Counted from the stretch's first letter, positions 15,170 to 24,677 are shown. The stretch: 41,308 nucleotides of DNA from Clostridium sp. OF03-18AA (GCF_003478035.1 NZ_QUEP01000021.1:1-41308), one strand, 5' to 3'. Translations and numbers: made by a program. The notes: generated by a model from the sequence alone, not told the origin.

Positions 15170-15973
15170 TCAATAATCTCCTTTATCCTCGCCATCGGGA
15201 TCGTCCGGCAGTGCATCGTAATCCTCGATGGTATCTGTCTGGATCTCGACCTCTTCCACATCGTATGCGTCCGCATACCGTTTTACACGTTCTTCTTCAT
15301 CTTCACGGCGCTCTGCCTGACGTCTTCTCAGCTCTTTCATGCGCTCGCTCTTCTTCCGCTCGCTGCTCGGAACCTCGATATCCTGCTCACCGGAACCACC
15401 TTTTCTCTCTTTCTTCTTTCCGGCTGCAACCTTCTCTTTCTGGGCGATCCGTTCATCCATCGTCGGACGTTTTACATATCCCAGGGCCTGCTCCAGCGCC
15501 TCCTGTTCCTCTCCGCCGAGGAGAACTTCCGTCGCTCCTTCCTCTACCTCTTTTAAGTAGATATAGCAGCCTTCACGGCTGTGAACGACGTCCAGTACGA
15601 AACCGCTGTTGTTGTTATCCAGCATTGCGATGACAAAGCTCAGATTTCCGCCCATACCCTTAAACGCGTTGTACTTGACGTATCCGAATTTCTGGAATGA
15701 GGACTTGATCTGCTTTGAAAGCTGCTTCATCGCATCCCGGCTCACCCGGTCTTTTTCCTGAAGTTCTTCCATCTCGTCCATGATGTCCATGATCGTATCT
15801 TCCAGTGTCTCCGCGTCTTTTCCGCGCATGAACATGTCATATCTGCGGTACAATTTATTGAGCTTCACAATACAGATGATCACCACGATCAGCAACGCCA
15901 CTGACAGGATTGAAAATCCTACGATCAGCGCCATTGGATCAATGGGAAGATTGTATAACATACTGTTTTCCAT
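15170..15973 (-). CDS. DUF4446 family membrane protein
   Basis: 267 residues. One N-terminal membrane helix (about 14-36) then a cytoplasmic coiled region with MRGKDAETLEDTIMDIMDEMEEL, and the DUF4446 core (FQKFGYVKYNAFKGMGGNLSF...LDNNNSGFVLDVVHSREG). The tail from ~170 is highly charged, first basic then acidic. It regularly follows parB in clostridia, but no role is established. ATG 15971-15973; 36 nt after parB. Confidence 0.9.
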   Translation of the reverse strand: MENSMLYNLPIDPMALIVGFSILSVALLIVVIICIVKLNKLYRRYDMFMRGKDAETLEDTIMDIMDEMEELQEKDRVSRDAMKQLSKQIKSSFQKFGYVKYNAFKGMGGNLSFVIAMLDNNNSGFVLDVVHSREGCYIYLKEVEEGATEVLLGGEEQEALEQALGYVKRPTMDERIAQKEKVAAGKKKERKGGSGEQDIEVPSSERKKSERMKELRRRQAERREDEEERVKRYADAYDVEEVEIQTDTIEDYDALPDDPDGEDKGDY

Positions 15974-16009
15974 ATTCTGTTTTCTGTCCTTCCGTTTATG
16001 TCTGTGCTT

Positions 16010-17257
16010 TTATGATTTTAAAGATTCCATGAGTTCGATCAGTCTCTCTAGCTCTTCCTGGGAGTAATACTCGATCTCGATTCTTCCCTTATTTTTATCC
16101 TTCTGATTGATGACAACCTTGGTTCCCATGATGGATTTTAATTTGTCCTCAACCTGACGGTAGATCAGATCAATATCCGGTCCTTTTTCCGGTTTCTTTT
16201 CCTTCGGCGGGCGGTTCATCATCTTGACAAGTTTTTCCACGTCACGGACGCTTAATTTCTCTTCAACGATCTTCACTGCAACCTGGTACTGACGTTCTCT
16301 GTCCTCAAGTCCTAAAAGTGCTCTCGCATGTCCGCTGGAAATTTTTCCTTCCGCCAGCATATCCTGCACTCTGGAATCAAGTTTCAACAGACGCATGCTG
16401 TTTGTGATCGTCGCACGGTTCTTGGAAACGCGGTTCGCGATCTCCTCCTGAGTCAGATGAAACTCCTGGATCAGCTGTTGGAAAGCCTGTGCTTCCTCGA
16501 TCGGGTTTAAATCCGCACGCTGGACATTCTCGATCAGGGCGATCTCCATCGTCTGCTGTTTGTCATACTCGCGGATCAGTACCGGAACATCCGTGATCCC
16601 TGCAAGCTTTGCCGCGCGCCAGCGGCGCTCACCGGCGATGATCTCGTAGTGACTACCCTTTTTCTGGACAATCAGCGGCTGTAGAATTCCATACTGTTTG
16701 ATGGAATCAGCCAGTTCCTGAAGACTTTCTTCGTCAAAATTCTTTCGCGGCTGCTCGCTGTTCGGCTCGATCAGATTGAGTTTTAAGGTCTGCTCGACAG
16801 GTTTTTCTACGATCTTCTCAACCGGCTTTTCAACCACTTTCTCAACGATTTTTTCAACTGGCTTCTCGACGATCTTTTCTACGATCTTCTCAACTGGTTT
16901 CTCGACGATCTTCTCAACGATCTTTTCTACCGGTTTTTCTACGATCTTTTCGATGATGATTGGTTCATTTGCCTTCTGTCCGTTTGCGGACGGCGCATTT
17001 CCGGAAACACCATTTTTATTCTTCCCCTGGTTTTCCTGGTCCTTCACCACGCTACTCTTTCCCGCATCTCCGTTTCCGGCTATCCCTCTTTTTTCTGTAT
17101 TCTTAGCTGTATTTTCCGGCTTTTTCTCAGCCGTTTTTCCCATTAACTGTTCTTTTCTTTCACTTCTGCTTACTTTTTCTCCAGAAGTTTCTTTCGTATT
17201 TGCAACCTCTTCTCCAAAAAAAGCGCCAAGTCCCTTTCCTAATCCACGCTTTGCCAT
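16010..17257 (-). CDS. parB: Chromosome partition protein ParB (Spo0J) with a VEKP-repeat linker
   Basis: 415 residues, longer than the usual ~280-300. The N-terminus [12 protein letters not shown] is the ParA-contacting motif. A disordered stretch 20-100 and a repeat of [12 protein letters not shown] units (about 103-155) come before the core. The core has [15 protein letters not shown] (206-220) and [16 protein letters not shown] (241-256), the CTP-binding motifs, then a HTH ([21 protein letters not shown]). The C-terminal dimer domain follows ([18 protein letters not shown]). It loads on the nearby parS sites and slides as a CTP clamp. ATG overlaps the parA stop (TAATG). Confidence 0.97.
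   Translation of the reverse strand: MAKRGLGKGLGAFFGEEVANTKETSGEKVSRSERKEQLMGKTAEKKPENTAKNTEKRGIAGNGDAGKSSVVKDQENQGKNKNGVSGNAPSANGQKANEPIIIEKIVEKPVEKIVEKIVEKPVEKIVEKIVEKPVEKIVEKVVEKPVEKIVEKPVEQTLKLNLIEPNSEQPRKNFDEESLQELADSIKQYGILQPLIVQKKGSHYEIIAGERRWRAAKLAGITDVPVLIREYDKQQTMEIALIENVQRADLNPIEEAQAFQQLIQEFHLTQEEIANRVSKNRATITNSMRLLKLDSRVQDMLAEGKISSGHARALLGLEDRERQYQVAVKIVEEKLSVRDVEKLVKMMNRPPKEKKPEKGPDIDLIYRQVEDKLKSIMGTKVVINQKDKNKGRIEIEYYSQEELERLIELMESLKS
16793..16951 (-). repeat. In-frame repeat coding the ParB VEK(P/I) linker
   Basis: About 160 bp of short in-frame units ([12 protein letters not shown], with VVE and IVE variants) inside parB. The DNA copies have diverged at synonymous positions. 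Repeat number could vary between strains by slippage. Confidence 0.85.
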
Positions 17258-18027
17258 TATATCTCTTCTCCTCTGCTGATGACTTCCGCTGCTAAAAGTC
17301 TGTAGCTCTCCGCGCCTGATGACCGGCTGTCATAGAGATTGATCGGCATACCATAGCTCGGTGCCTCCGCCAGTCTGACGTTTCTCGGAATGATCGTCTT
17401 GTAGATATTTTCATTCAGATGTTCTTTTACATTCTCTACGACTTCCAGAGACAGATTTGTTCTCGAGTCATACATCGTAAATACAACGCCCTCTACTTCC
17501 AGCGCCGGATTTAGTTTTTTCTGAACAAGATTTACTGTTTTCAACACCTGGCTTAATCCTTCCAGTGCATAATATTCACATTGGATCGGGACAAGTACCG
17601 TATTGGCTGCTGTCAACGCATTGATCGTCAGAAGGTTCAGAGACGGCGGGCAGTCGATAATGATAAAATCATACTTACCATTTAATAGCTCCAGATTTTT
17701 CTTCAGGATGCATTCCTTTTCCTCCATATCAAGGAGTTCGATCTCCGCTCCTGCAAGATCCACATCCGATGGCATTACATCAAGACGTTCCTGAACGCTC
17801 GGATTGATGCACTCTTCCACCGTGCATTCTCCCATCAGGAGTTCATATACAGTATTGTCAATATTTCCTTTTTCCAATCCAAGTCCGCTTGTTGTATTTC
17901 CCTGCGGATCAAAGTCCACAGTCAGCACTCTCTGTCCTGCTTCAGCCAGGCAGGCCGACAAATTGATCGCGGTTGTCGTTTTTCCGACACCACCCTTTTG
18001 ATTTGTGATTGCAATAATACGTCCCAT
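17257..18027 (-). CDS. parA: Chromosome partition ATPase ParA (Soj)
   Basis: 256 residues. Deviant Walker A KGGVGKT at 11-17, DFDPQGN near 38-44, [13 protein letters not shown] (Walker B) near 125. DNA-bound ParA-ATP is released by ParB, moving origins apart; Soj also modulates DnaA. Starts at ATG 18025-18027. First gene of the parA-parB-DUF4446-DUF3881 operon, with a probable extended -10 promoter upstream and parS sites beyond it. Confidence 0.97.
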   Translation of the reverse strand: MGRIIAITNQKGGVGKTTTAINLSACLAEAGQRVLTVDFDPQGNTTSGLGLEKGNIDNTVYELLMGECTVEECINPSVQERLDVMPSDVDLAGAEIELLDMEEKECILKKNLELLNGKYDFIIIDCPPSLNLLTINALTAANTVLVPIQCEYYALEGLSQVLKTVNLVQKKLNPALEVEGVVFTMYDSRTNLSLEVVENVKEHLNENIYKTIIPRNVRLAEAPSYGMPINLYDSRSSGAESYRLLAAEVISRGEEI

Positions 18028-18102
18028 ACCTCTATCCTTTCCGCAGGTCAGCTCTGCCTATTTTTATCGTTACTATTTATATTCAAAACTTTAGCGAAAC
18101 TT

Positions 18103-18110
18103 AGTATAAC
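18103..18110 (-). promoter_or_regulatory. Probable extended -10 promoter of parA
   Basis: Minus strand GTTATACT carries the TG-N-TATACT extended -10 form about 75 bases before the parA start; no convincing -35. A parS site lies 50 bases upstream, so ParB spreading could repress it. Confidence 0.55.
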
Positions 18111-18156
18111 ACAATTTTCCCTATTTTCCTATTGATTTACCCTATAAAATTAAAAA

Positions 18157-18172
18157 TGTTTCACGTGAAACA
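18157..18172. promoter_or_regulatory. parS site, perfect
   Basis: TGTTTCACGTGAAACA, identical to the palindromic parS form, 129 bases upstream of the parA start. Confidence 0.95.
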
Positions 18173-18257
18173 TTTTTGCAATTCCTACAAGGCATAGCCG
18201 CACAGTTTCTGATCGTGCATTAGTGCTTTGTTATACAATGTTTATAACGTATCCATC

Positions 18258-18289
18258 GCAGTATATGTTTCACGTGAAACATATACTGC
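18258..18289. promoter_or_regulatory. parS site inside a 32-bp perfect palindrome
   Basis: TGTTTCACGTGAAACA at 18266-18281, extended symmetrically by GCAGTATA on the left and TATACTGC on the right without mismatch. Confidence 0.95.
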
Positions 18290-18355
18290 AATTTACAGCT
18301 CACTTTCCTTTTTCTTATAAAGCGGACATTCGCAATCCGCTTCGCTACTTGCTCA

Positions 18356-18477
18356 TGAACGCAGTCGCTTCGCGATCTGTCAGTGGGAGCTTTCAACTCC
18401 CACTGACATAAGCATCCCACTCACCCACCGCTTAGTGCTCCGCGCACTTGAAGCGGGGGAATGCTTATCTGCGTTCA
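18356..18477 (+). other. Branched palindromic structure (candidate ncRNA or IS200/IS605 right-end relic)
   Basis: Outer stem TGAACGCAG/CTGCGTTCA (18356-18364, 18469-18477), then TCGC/GCGA, an 11-bp hairpin GTCAGTGGGAG/CTCCCACTGAC (18379-18407), a stem ATAAGCAT/ATGCTTAT (18408-18415, 18461-18468) enclosing CCGCTT-AGTGC/GCACT-AAGCGG (18428-18456) and GGGGAATGC. All stems are perfect and adjacent. No promoter, ORF or transposase belongs to it. Function unknown. Confidence 0.6.
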
Positions 18478-18634
18478 AGATCTTATTTCTATGTTTACTT
18501 TTTGATGCTCCATGTCTCACATAAAGTATCATGGCTTATCCATTTATTTTTAGTGCTTTTCTTTCATTTTTCTCTTATAGTACTTTTCTAAGCTTCTTTC
18601 ATACTTTTACAAAACTTCAGTGTCTTTTCTTAAA

Positions 18635-18944
18635 TGTTTCACGTGGAACAATTTTTCTTCCCATCAATGTTTTCTTTTTGTACTTATCCGTAAACCATTT
18701 TCTTTTTCATGTGCATTTTCTCTCAGATGTTTCACGTGGAACATTTCCGCTCTATAATATATGTTTACCAGCACTTTCTATCTTCCGTCTTTCACATAAG
18801 CCGTTTTTCTTGTTCATGTACGTTTTCTTTCAGATGTTTCACATGGAACATTATATTTCGCTCTCAACTCGTTTTTTATTAAAATGTTTCATGTGAAACA
18901 ATCTGCTCTTCCGATTTTTTCGCTCTGATGTTTCACGTGGAACA
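18635..18944. repeat. Cluster of five parS-like sites
   Basis: TGTTTCACGTGGAACA at 18635-18650, 18728-18743 and 18929-18944 (one mismatch to the palindrome), TGTTTCACATGGAACA at 18835-18850 and TGTTTCATGTGAAACA at 18885-18900. Spacings are 93, 107, 50 and 44 bp. Confidence 0.85.
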
Positions 18945-19162
18945 TCGCCATTTTCTTTCCATGTATTTCCCATCAAGCACAACTTTTTTCCCTCATTTCG
19001 ATATTCCTCTGTGAACTACATCGGCAATTGAATAACCGAGGATTCCCGCTTGTTATCCTAAGTCCAATATATCACCAATCTTCCTACTACCGCCTTTTAA
19101 TCTGAAATCTTTCTCTCAGACAACTGCCAATTTTCTTCAGAAACATTTCATACTTTCGCCTG

Positions 19163-19191
19163 TTGTATCTCCCCACCAATTATATTATAAT
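19163..19191 (+). promoter_or_regulatory. Promoter of the alpha/beta hydrolase gene
   Basis: TTGTAT (19163-19168), 17-bp spacer, TATAAT (19186-19191), about 105 bases before the start codon. Confidence 0.65.
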
Positions 19192-19295
19192 ATACCCATG
19201 GAACAGCCCGGGAAAGCGGTATGAATTCACTGCTCTTCTCTCGCAAAAGTTCCTGTTTCTATTCGATATTCCATCATCCAATTTCGAGGTGAACT

Positions 19296-20246
19296 ATGAA
19301 AGCAAAAAACAGAATCATCACTGCTGTTCTTCTCTCTGCCGGTGCGGCTGTCGGAACAGCGCTGATCAACAAATACATCAAGATGTCCGCGGTTTCAAGA
19401 AATCTTCTGGCTCAGCCGGAGCCACGCTGCTATCGCTGGAGACTTGGCAATATTTACTATACAAAGACCGGAACAGGAAAACCACTTCTTCTCGTTCATG
19501 ATCTGACTCATGCATCCAGCGGCTGTGAATGGGATTCTTTGATCCCGCTTTTAAAAGAACATTACACCATTTACACGATCGACCTTTTAGGCTGTGGCCG
19601 TTCCGAAAAACCGAACCTAACTTATACAAACTTCCTCTATGTGCAGTTGTTAAACGATTTCGTGAAGTCTGAGATCGGTCGCCGCACAAATATTGTCGCT
19701 ACCGGTGCCTCCGCTCCGATCGCAACAATGGCCTGCGGATACAATCCGGATCTCTTTGAGCAGATGATGTTCATCAATCCGGACTCACTCCTCTCCTGCT
19801 GCCATATACCGGGAAAATCTGCAAAATGTTACAAGTTGATCCTCGATCTCCCGATCGTCGGAACTCTGCTCTACAATTTTGCATCTGCGAGAAGTATCAT
19901 CTCCAAAACATTCTCCGAGAACTACTTCTACAATCCGTACGATGTAAATCCGCACAACCTCGACAAATATTATGAGTCCGCCCATCTTGGCGACTCTCCG
20001 AAGTCTGTCTACGCCAGCGTCCAGTGTAATTACACGAAATGTAACATCACAAAAACTCTGGAAAAGATCGACAACAGCATCTATATTCTCGGCGGTGAAG
20101 CGGAGCCGGATATCGATCTGATCACAAAAGAATATACGAAGTGCAACCCAGCGATCGAGTCCAGCACGATTGCCAACACAAAACATCTTCCGCAGATTGA
20201 AAAGCCGGAGGAGGTCAGCTCGATCATTCAGATGTTTTTCAACTGA
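19296..20246 (+). CDS. Alpha/beta hydrolase with N-terminal membrane anchor
   Basis: 316 residues. A short hydrophobic helix at 6-26 may anchor it or be an uncleaved signal. The fold follows: YYTKTGTGKPLLLVHDLTH (54-72, oxyanion-loop His-Asp), DLLGCGRSEKP (96-106), and the nucleophile elbow GASAP with Ser139, where Pro replaces the usual second Gly. Candidate acid lies in GGEAEPDID (~268-276) and His297 in NTKHLPQIE. Substrate is unknown. ATG 19296 follows GAGGTGAACT. It stands alone, with parS sites before and behind it and a terminator at 20306. Confidence 0.85.
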   Translation: MKAKNRIITAVLLSAGAAVGTALINKYIKMSAVSRNLLAQPEPRCYRWRLGNIYYTKTGTGKPLLLVHDLTHASSGCEWDSLIPLLKEHYTIYTIDLLGCGRSEKPNLTYTNFLYVQLLNDFVKSEIGRRTNIVATGASAPIATMACGYNPDLFEQMMFINPDSLLSCCHIPGKSAKCYKLILDLPIVGTLLYNFASARSIISKTFSENYFYNPYDVNPHNLDKYYESAHLGDSPKSVYASVQCNYTKCNITKTLEKIDNSIYILGGEAEPDIDLITKEYTKCNPAIESSTIANTKHLPQIEKPEEVSSIIQMFFN

Positions 20247-20271
20247 TGACATTTATCAAAAATATCCCAAA

Positions 20272-20287
20272 TGTTTCACGTGAAACA
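20272..20287. promoter_or_regulatory. parS site, perfect
   Basis: TGTTTCACGTGAAACA between the hydrolase stop and its terminator, about 1.3 kb from the main cluster. Confidence 0.95.
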
Positions 20288-20305
20288 TTCCTGCCCATAA
20301 ATAAA

Positions 20306-20351
20306 AACAAAGCGCCGGTCCTGTGTAAATCAGGATCAGCGCTTGTTTTTT
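20306..20351. terminator. Bidirectional terminator between hydrolase and rsmG
   Basis: AAGCGC/GCGCTT with inner TCCTG/CAGGA; followed by TTGTTTTTT on plus and by TTGTTTTTATTT on minus. Serves the convergent hydrolase and rsmG units. Confidence 0.88.
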
Positions 20352-20362
20352 ATCAATAATCG

Positions 20363-21109
20363 TTACTTCAACGGTTCCTTCCCCGGAAGTCCCGCCTTTC
20401 TCGGATATTTCTTTGCAGTGACTGCCATCTTCTTGACCGGGACAAAGGTGCGTTCCACATCTGTCTCCGGAAGAACTTTTACGATCACTTCTTTCAGTTC
20501 TCCGCCGAGTTTTTTTACCGCAGATTTCGCCTGTTCGATCTCCTCGTCAGCTTTCCCCGATTTATACGGAATAAAATAGCCGCCTTTTTTCACGAACGGA
20601 ATGCAGTATTCGGAAAGTGTGGACATATTCGCAACCGCGCGGGATACGCAGAGATCAAACTGTTCCCTGTATTTCGGGTCGCGGCCGTAATCCTCGGCGC
20701 GGCCGTGGACTGCTGTGATATCAGTAAGTCCCAGTGCCTCGATCACTTCATTTAAGAATCCGACTCTCTTATTTAAGGAATCCAAGAGTGTGATCTTAAG
20801 GCCAGGAAATGCGATCTTTAACGGGATTCCCGGAAATCCCGCTCCGGTTCCCACATCGATACAGCTGTATTGCGATGACGCATCCAGCTTTAATCCAAGC
20901 TCAGGTGCAGCAAGAACAAGGAGCAGACTGTCCACGAAATGCTTTGTGATCACATCTGAAAGCTCCGTGATCGCCGTGAGATTCATCACTTTATTCTTCT
21001 CGATCAGCATCTCATAATACTTGAAAAACTGCTCTTTCTGCTGATCCGAAAGCGTCACTCCGAGATCCACGCAGCCCTGATCCAATAATTTTACAAATTC
21101 ATCTGTCAT
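20363..21109 (-). CDS. rsmG: 16S rRNA m7G527 methyltransferase RsmG (GidB)
   Basis: 248 residues. SAM-binding motif CIDVGTGAGFPGIPL at 83-97, preceded by NLTAITE and HFVDSLL, and followed by SRAVANMSTLSEYC and GGYFIPYKSGKADEE, the RsmG pattern. Methylates G527 of 16S rRNA. ATG 21107-21109, four bases after the mnmG stop. Last gene of mnmE-mnmG-rsmG. Confidence 0.97.
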   Translation of the reverse strand: MTDEFVKLLDQGCVDLGVTLSDQQKEQFFKYYEMLIEKNKVMNLTAITELSDVITKHFVDSLLLVLAAPELGLKLDASSQYSCIDVGTGAGFPGIPLKIAFPGLKITLLDSLNKRVGFLNEVIEALGLTDITAVHGRAEDYGRDPKYREQFDLCVSRAVANMSTLSEYCIPFVKKGGYFIPYKSGKADEEIEQAKSAVKKLGGELKEVIVKVLPETDVERTFVPVKKMAVTAKKYPRKAGLPGKEPLK

Positions 21110-21113
21110 GTTA

Positions 21114-23069
21114 TTACTTTCTCCCCATCTGCTCCAGATGTACCATCAGCACGGAAATATCAGCCGGAGACACACCGGAAATTCTGGACGCCTGGCCGAT
21201 ATTCTCAGGTTTGTAGAGATTCAGTTTCTGGACTGCCTCTCTTCGAAGGCTGTTCACCGTCGTATAGTCGAGATCCGCCGGGATTTTTCTTCCTTCCAGC
21301 TTCTTGAACTGAGCTACCTGCTGCTTCTGTCTGCGGATATATCCGTCATATTTCAGATTTATATCAACTTGTTCCCGCACATCAGCCGGAAGTTCCGGTC
21401 TCTTCTCGTCGAGTTCCGCCAGCATCTCATAATTCAGTTCCGGTCTCTTAATGAGTTCTGCGAGTGTGCTTCCGGATTTTAATATTGTACTTCCATGTGC
21501 CTCAAGGAACTTCTGAACTTTCTCGTTCGCTCCGATCGTCGCCTTTTCCAGACGGGCGATCTCCTCCTCGATGGCTTTTTCTTTCCATACCACGTATTCA
21601 TACTGCTCATCCGACACAATGCCGATCTCATGTCCGATCCCACGAAGTCTGAGGTCCGCATTGTCCTGGCGAAGGAGCAGACGATATTCTGCTCTCGATG
21701 TCATCATACGGTACGGCTCATGGTTCTCTTTCGTGACAAGATCATCGATCAGAACCCCGATATACGCCTGGGAACGGTCAAGGACCACTGCACTCTTCTC
21801 CTGCAGCTTTCTCGCCGCGTTGACGCCGGCCATGAAGCCCTGAACGGCAGCTTCCTCGTATCCGGAGCTTCCGTTAAACTGGCCGCCGGAGAATAATCCA
21901 TCGATATTTTTAAATTCGAGAGACGCTTTTAACTGTCTCGGGTTGATGCAATCATACTCAATTGCATATGCATTTCGAACAATTTTGACATTTTCAAGCC
22001 CCGGAACAGTCCGGTACATCGCATACTGGACATCCTCCGGAAGAGAACTCGACATTCCGCCGAGATACATCTCGTTCGTGTAGAGTCCCTCCGGCTCTAC
22101 GAACACCTGATGGCGCTCCTTATCCGGGAATTTTACAACCTTATCCTCGATCGACGGGCAGTATCTCGGTCCCGTTCCTTCGATCGCACCGGAGAATAAC
22201 GGCGAACGGTCCAGGTTGTTCCGGATGATCTCATGAGTCTTCTCATTTGTGTAGGTCAGCCAGCAGGAAATCTGGTCTTTCTGCACCGACTCCGGATCCG
22301 TGGAGAAGGAGAACGGAACGACGCGCTTGTCTCCGAACTGCTCTTCCATCTTCGAAAAATCGATACTTCTCTTATCTGCTCTCGCCGGAGTTCCTGTCTT
22401 AAAGCGGTACATCTCGATCCCGTTTGCCTTTAAGGAGTCTGTCAGATGGTTGGCCGCCTGCAGACCGTTCGGTCCTGTCGGATTGCTGACATCCCCGTAG
22501 ATGCATCTCGCGCGGAGATATACGCCGGTTGCAAGAACGACCGCGCGGCACTTATAGATCGCGCCGGAATACGTTTTCACGCCGATGATCCTCTTTTTCA
22601 CCGGATAGCTGCTCTCCTGCTGCCCGTTTTCTCCGTGTTCCTCTTTAAAGGTCCCGTATTCTCCCGGGATCTCCTCCGTCAGGATCTCAGCCACCTCGGC
22701 CTGGCGGATCGTCAGGTGATCCGTGTTTTCAAGGACGCGGCGCATGGATCTCGTATACTCCTGCTTATCCGCCTGGGCGCGCAGGGAATGGACCGCCGGC
22801 CCCTTTGACTCGTTTAACATCTTTGACTGGATAAATGTTTTATCGATATTTTTTCCCATCTCTCCGCCGAGGGCATCCAGCTCACGGACAAGATGTCCCT
22901 TGGAGCTTCCTCCGACGTTCGGGTTGCACGGCATCAGAGCGATGCTGTCCACGCTGACCGTGAACATGATCGTCTCAAATCCAAGTCTCGCTGCCGCAAG
23001 TGCCGCCTCGCATCCCGCATGGCCCGCACCGACAACTACAATATCATATGTCTCCTCTACTACCGGCAT
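21114..23069 (-). CDS. mnmG: tRNA uridine-34 modification enzyme MnmG (GidA)
   Basis: 651 residues, usual ~630. FAD-binding [22 protein letters not shown] at 9-30; [25 protein letters not shown] segment near 47-67; a second dinucleotide site ([11 protein letters not shown]). C-terminal [20 protein letters not shown] binds MnmE. With MnmE it makes the 5-carboxymethylaminomethyl group on U34. ATG 23067-23069 with GAGGAAATAAA before it, 15 nt after mnmE. Confidence 0.98.
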   Translation of the reverse strand: MPVVEETYDIVVVGAGHAGCEAALAAARLGFETIMFTVSVDSIALMPCNPNVGGSSKGHLVRELDALGGEMGKNIDKTFIQSKMLNESKGPAVHSLRAQADKQEYTRSMRRVLENTDHLTIRQAEVAEILTEEIPGEYGTFKEEHGENGQQESSYPVKKRIIGVKTYSGAIYKCRAVVLATGVYLRARCIYGDVSNPTGPNGLQAANHLTDSLKANGIEMYRFKTGTPARADKRSIDFSKMEEQFGDKRVVPFSFSTDPESVQKDQISCWLTYTNEKTHEIIRNNLDRSPLFSGAIEGTGPRYCPSIEDKVVKFPDKERHQVFVEPEGLYTNEMYLGGMSSSLPEDVQYAMYRTVPGLENVKIVRNAYAIEYDCINPRQLKASLEFKNIDGLFSGGQFNGSSGYEEAAVQGFMAGVNAARKLQEKSAVVLDRSQAYIGVLIDDLVTKENHEPYRMMTSRAEYRLLLRQDNADLRLRGIGHEIGIVSDEQYEYVVWKEKAIEEEIARLEKATIGANEKVQKFLEAHGSTILKSGSTLAELIKRPELNYEMLAELDEKRPELPADVREQVDINLKYDGYIRRQKQQVAQFKKLEGRKIPADLDYTTVNSLRREAVQKLNLYKPENIGQASRISGVSPADISVLMVHLEQMGRK

Positions 23070-23084
23070 TTTATTTCCTCTTTT

Positions 23085-24461
23085 CTATTTTCCCATACAG
23101 AATTTGCTGAAGATCTCGTTCACCAGATCATCCTCCACGGATTCCCCGACGATGAGTCCCAGCTTCTCATACGCATCCATCAGATCGATCGAATAGAAAT
23201 CCTCCGGCATGCCGTTCTCAATACTTTTCTCAACCATGGACATGCTCTCAAAAGCATCCTTTAGAGCCCTCACATGGCGCACATTCGTGATCATGACCTG
23301 GTCGTTGAAGTCGATCTCACCTTCATAGAATAAAGCCTTTATCTCCTCTTCCAGAAGGTCAATTCCGGTCTCCTCCTTTGCGGAGATCCCGATCACCTTA
23401 TGTCCCGACCGCTCTTCCACTTCTTTCGCGGACACGACCGGTTCCAGGTCGCTCTTATTTAAGAGGACAACGGCTTTCCGGTCATTTATGAAGTCCATGA
23501 TCTGATAATCATTCTCATCCAGCTCTCTCGATCCATCCACGACGTAGATGATCAGATCGGCCTTCTTTGCCTCTTCCATCGCGCGGGAGACACCGATCTT
23601 TTCGACCACATCCTCCGTGTCCCGGATCCCGGCCGTATCCACAACATTTAAGCTGATCCCCTGAAGGTAGATATGTTCCTCCAGAATATCTCTCGTGGTT
23701 CCTGCCACATCCGTCACGATCGCGCGGTCCTCACCGACTAAAACGTTCATCAGCGACGATTTTCCGGCATTCGGTTTCCCCAGGATAACCGTCTTCACGC
23801 CCTCTGAGACCACGCGTCCGTTTGAGGAGGAACGGATCAGTTTTTCCAGTTTTTTCTTCACGGAAAGGACCACGCCGAGGAGCTTCTCCCCGTATCCGTC
23901 CAGGGAAATATGCTCCGGGTCATCGAGCGCCGACTCGATAAAGGCGATCTCGTAGATGATCTGATCCCGGATCTCATGGATCTCCTTCGACACGCTTCCG
24001 CGAAGCTGGCTGATAGATGACTGCAGCGCATATTCATTTTTCGCGTTGATCACGTCGATGACGGCCTCCGCCTGTGAGAGATCGATCCTGCCGTTCAAGA
24101 AGGCGCGTTTTGTGAATTCTCCCGGCTCGGCAAGTCTCGCTCCAGCCTTTAAGACTGTCTCCAGGATCCGTCTTGTGACGAGCATTCCGCCATGACAGTC
24201 GATCTCAACGGTATCTTCCGCCGTATAGCTTCTCGGTCCTCTCATGAGCATCAGAAGGACCTCATCGATCGTCTCATCTCCATCATAAACATATCCGTAA
24301 TGAATCGTGTGACTCGCAGCTTCCGAGAGCTTCTTCTTTCCCGGGGCGCGGAACACTTTTTCCGCAATTTCCACCGCATTCTCACCGCTGATCCGCACGA
24401 TCCCGATCCCGGAATTTCCCATCGCCGTCGCGATCGCTGCAATCGTATCTGTATATTCCAT
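23085..24461 (-). CDS. mnmE: tRNA modification GTPase MnmE (TrmE)
   Basis: 458 residues from ATG 24459-24461 (MEYTDTIAAIATAMGNSGIG), which has AGGA eight bases upstream; a longer open frame to 24536 has no better ribosome site. Order: N-terminal tetrahydrofolate domain, helical domain, G domain with GKPNAGKS (228-235), the DTAGIRDTE switch, NKSDLEP, and the C-terminal FCMGK, the catalytic-Cys C(I/L/M)GK motif. Acts with MnmG. Confidence 0.98.
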   Translation of the reverse strand: MEYTDTIAAIATAMGNSGIGIVRISGENAVEIAEKVFRAPGKKKLSEAASHTIHYGYVYDGDETIDEVLLMLMRGPRSYTAEDTVEIDCHGGMLVTRRILETVLKAGARLAEPGEFTKRAFLNGRIDLSQAEAVIDVINAKNEYALQSSISQLRGSVSKEIHEIRDQIIYEIAFIESALDDPEHISLDGYGEKLLGVVLSVKKKLEKLIRSSSNGRVVSEGVKTVILGKPNAGKSSLMNVLVGEDRAIVTDVAGTTRDILEEHIYLQGISLNVVDTAGIRDTEDVVEKIGVSRAMEEAKKADLIIYVVDGSRELDENDYQIMDFINDRKAVVLLNKSDLEPVVSAKEVEERSGHKVIGISAKEETGIDLLEEEIKALFYEGEIDFNDQVMITNVRHVRALKDAFESMSMVEKSIENGMPEDFYSIDLMDAYEKLGLIVGESVEDDLVNEIFSKFCMGK

Positions 24462-24630
24462 AATCTCCATCCTGATATTCCTGCTGCCTGTTTCATATTC
24501 CAGACAGACAGCATCGCAATTTTTCCTGTTCCGCACATTTTGGAAGCAGAACTTCTATCATCTGATCCTGCCGCAATTCGGTTTCCAAAATGCACGGGAA
24601 TTCACACAATTTGTCACCCTATCATAGCAC

Positions 24631-24660
24631 AAAGGGGCTGCCATAGGCAACCCCTCTTTC
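24631..24660 (-). terminator. Terminator of the rnpA-yidD-yidC-jag unit
   Basis: AGGGG-TGCC/GGCA-CCCCT hairpin 20 bases after the jag stop. On the minus strand it is followed by TTTGTGCT, a weak T-tract. It separates jag from mnmE. Confidence 0.6.
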
Positions 24661-24677
24661 ATTCCGATATGCTTGTT

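Larger units (their letters stand above)
18028..19295. other. 1.27-kb gene-free region between parA and the hydrolase
   Basis: Holds seven parS-like sites, one branched palindromic structure and the promoters of parA and of the hydrolase. Between these the sequence is T-rich on the plus strand and frames through it code only repeats of parS translation (e.g. VSRGT), so no gene is called. Confidence 0.7.

Noticed and set aside
18220..18420. Minus-strand frame of 66 codons
   Set aside because: Runs through a parS palindrome and the branched structure; no ribosome site or plausible protein pattern.
18531..18896. Plus-strand open frame of 121 codons in the parS cluster
   Set aside because: Its repeated VSRGT and FHMEH segments are translations of parS sites; Phe/Leu-rich filler otherwise, and no ribosome site.
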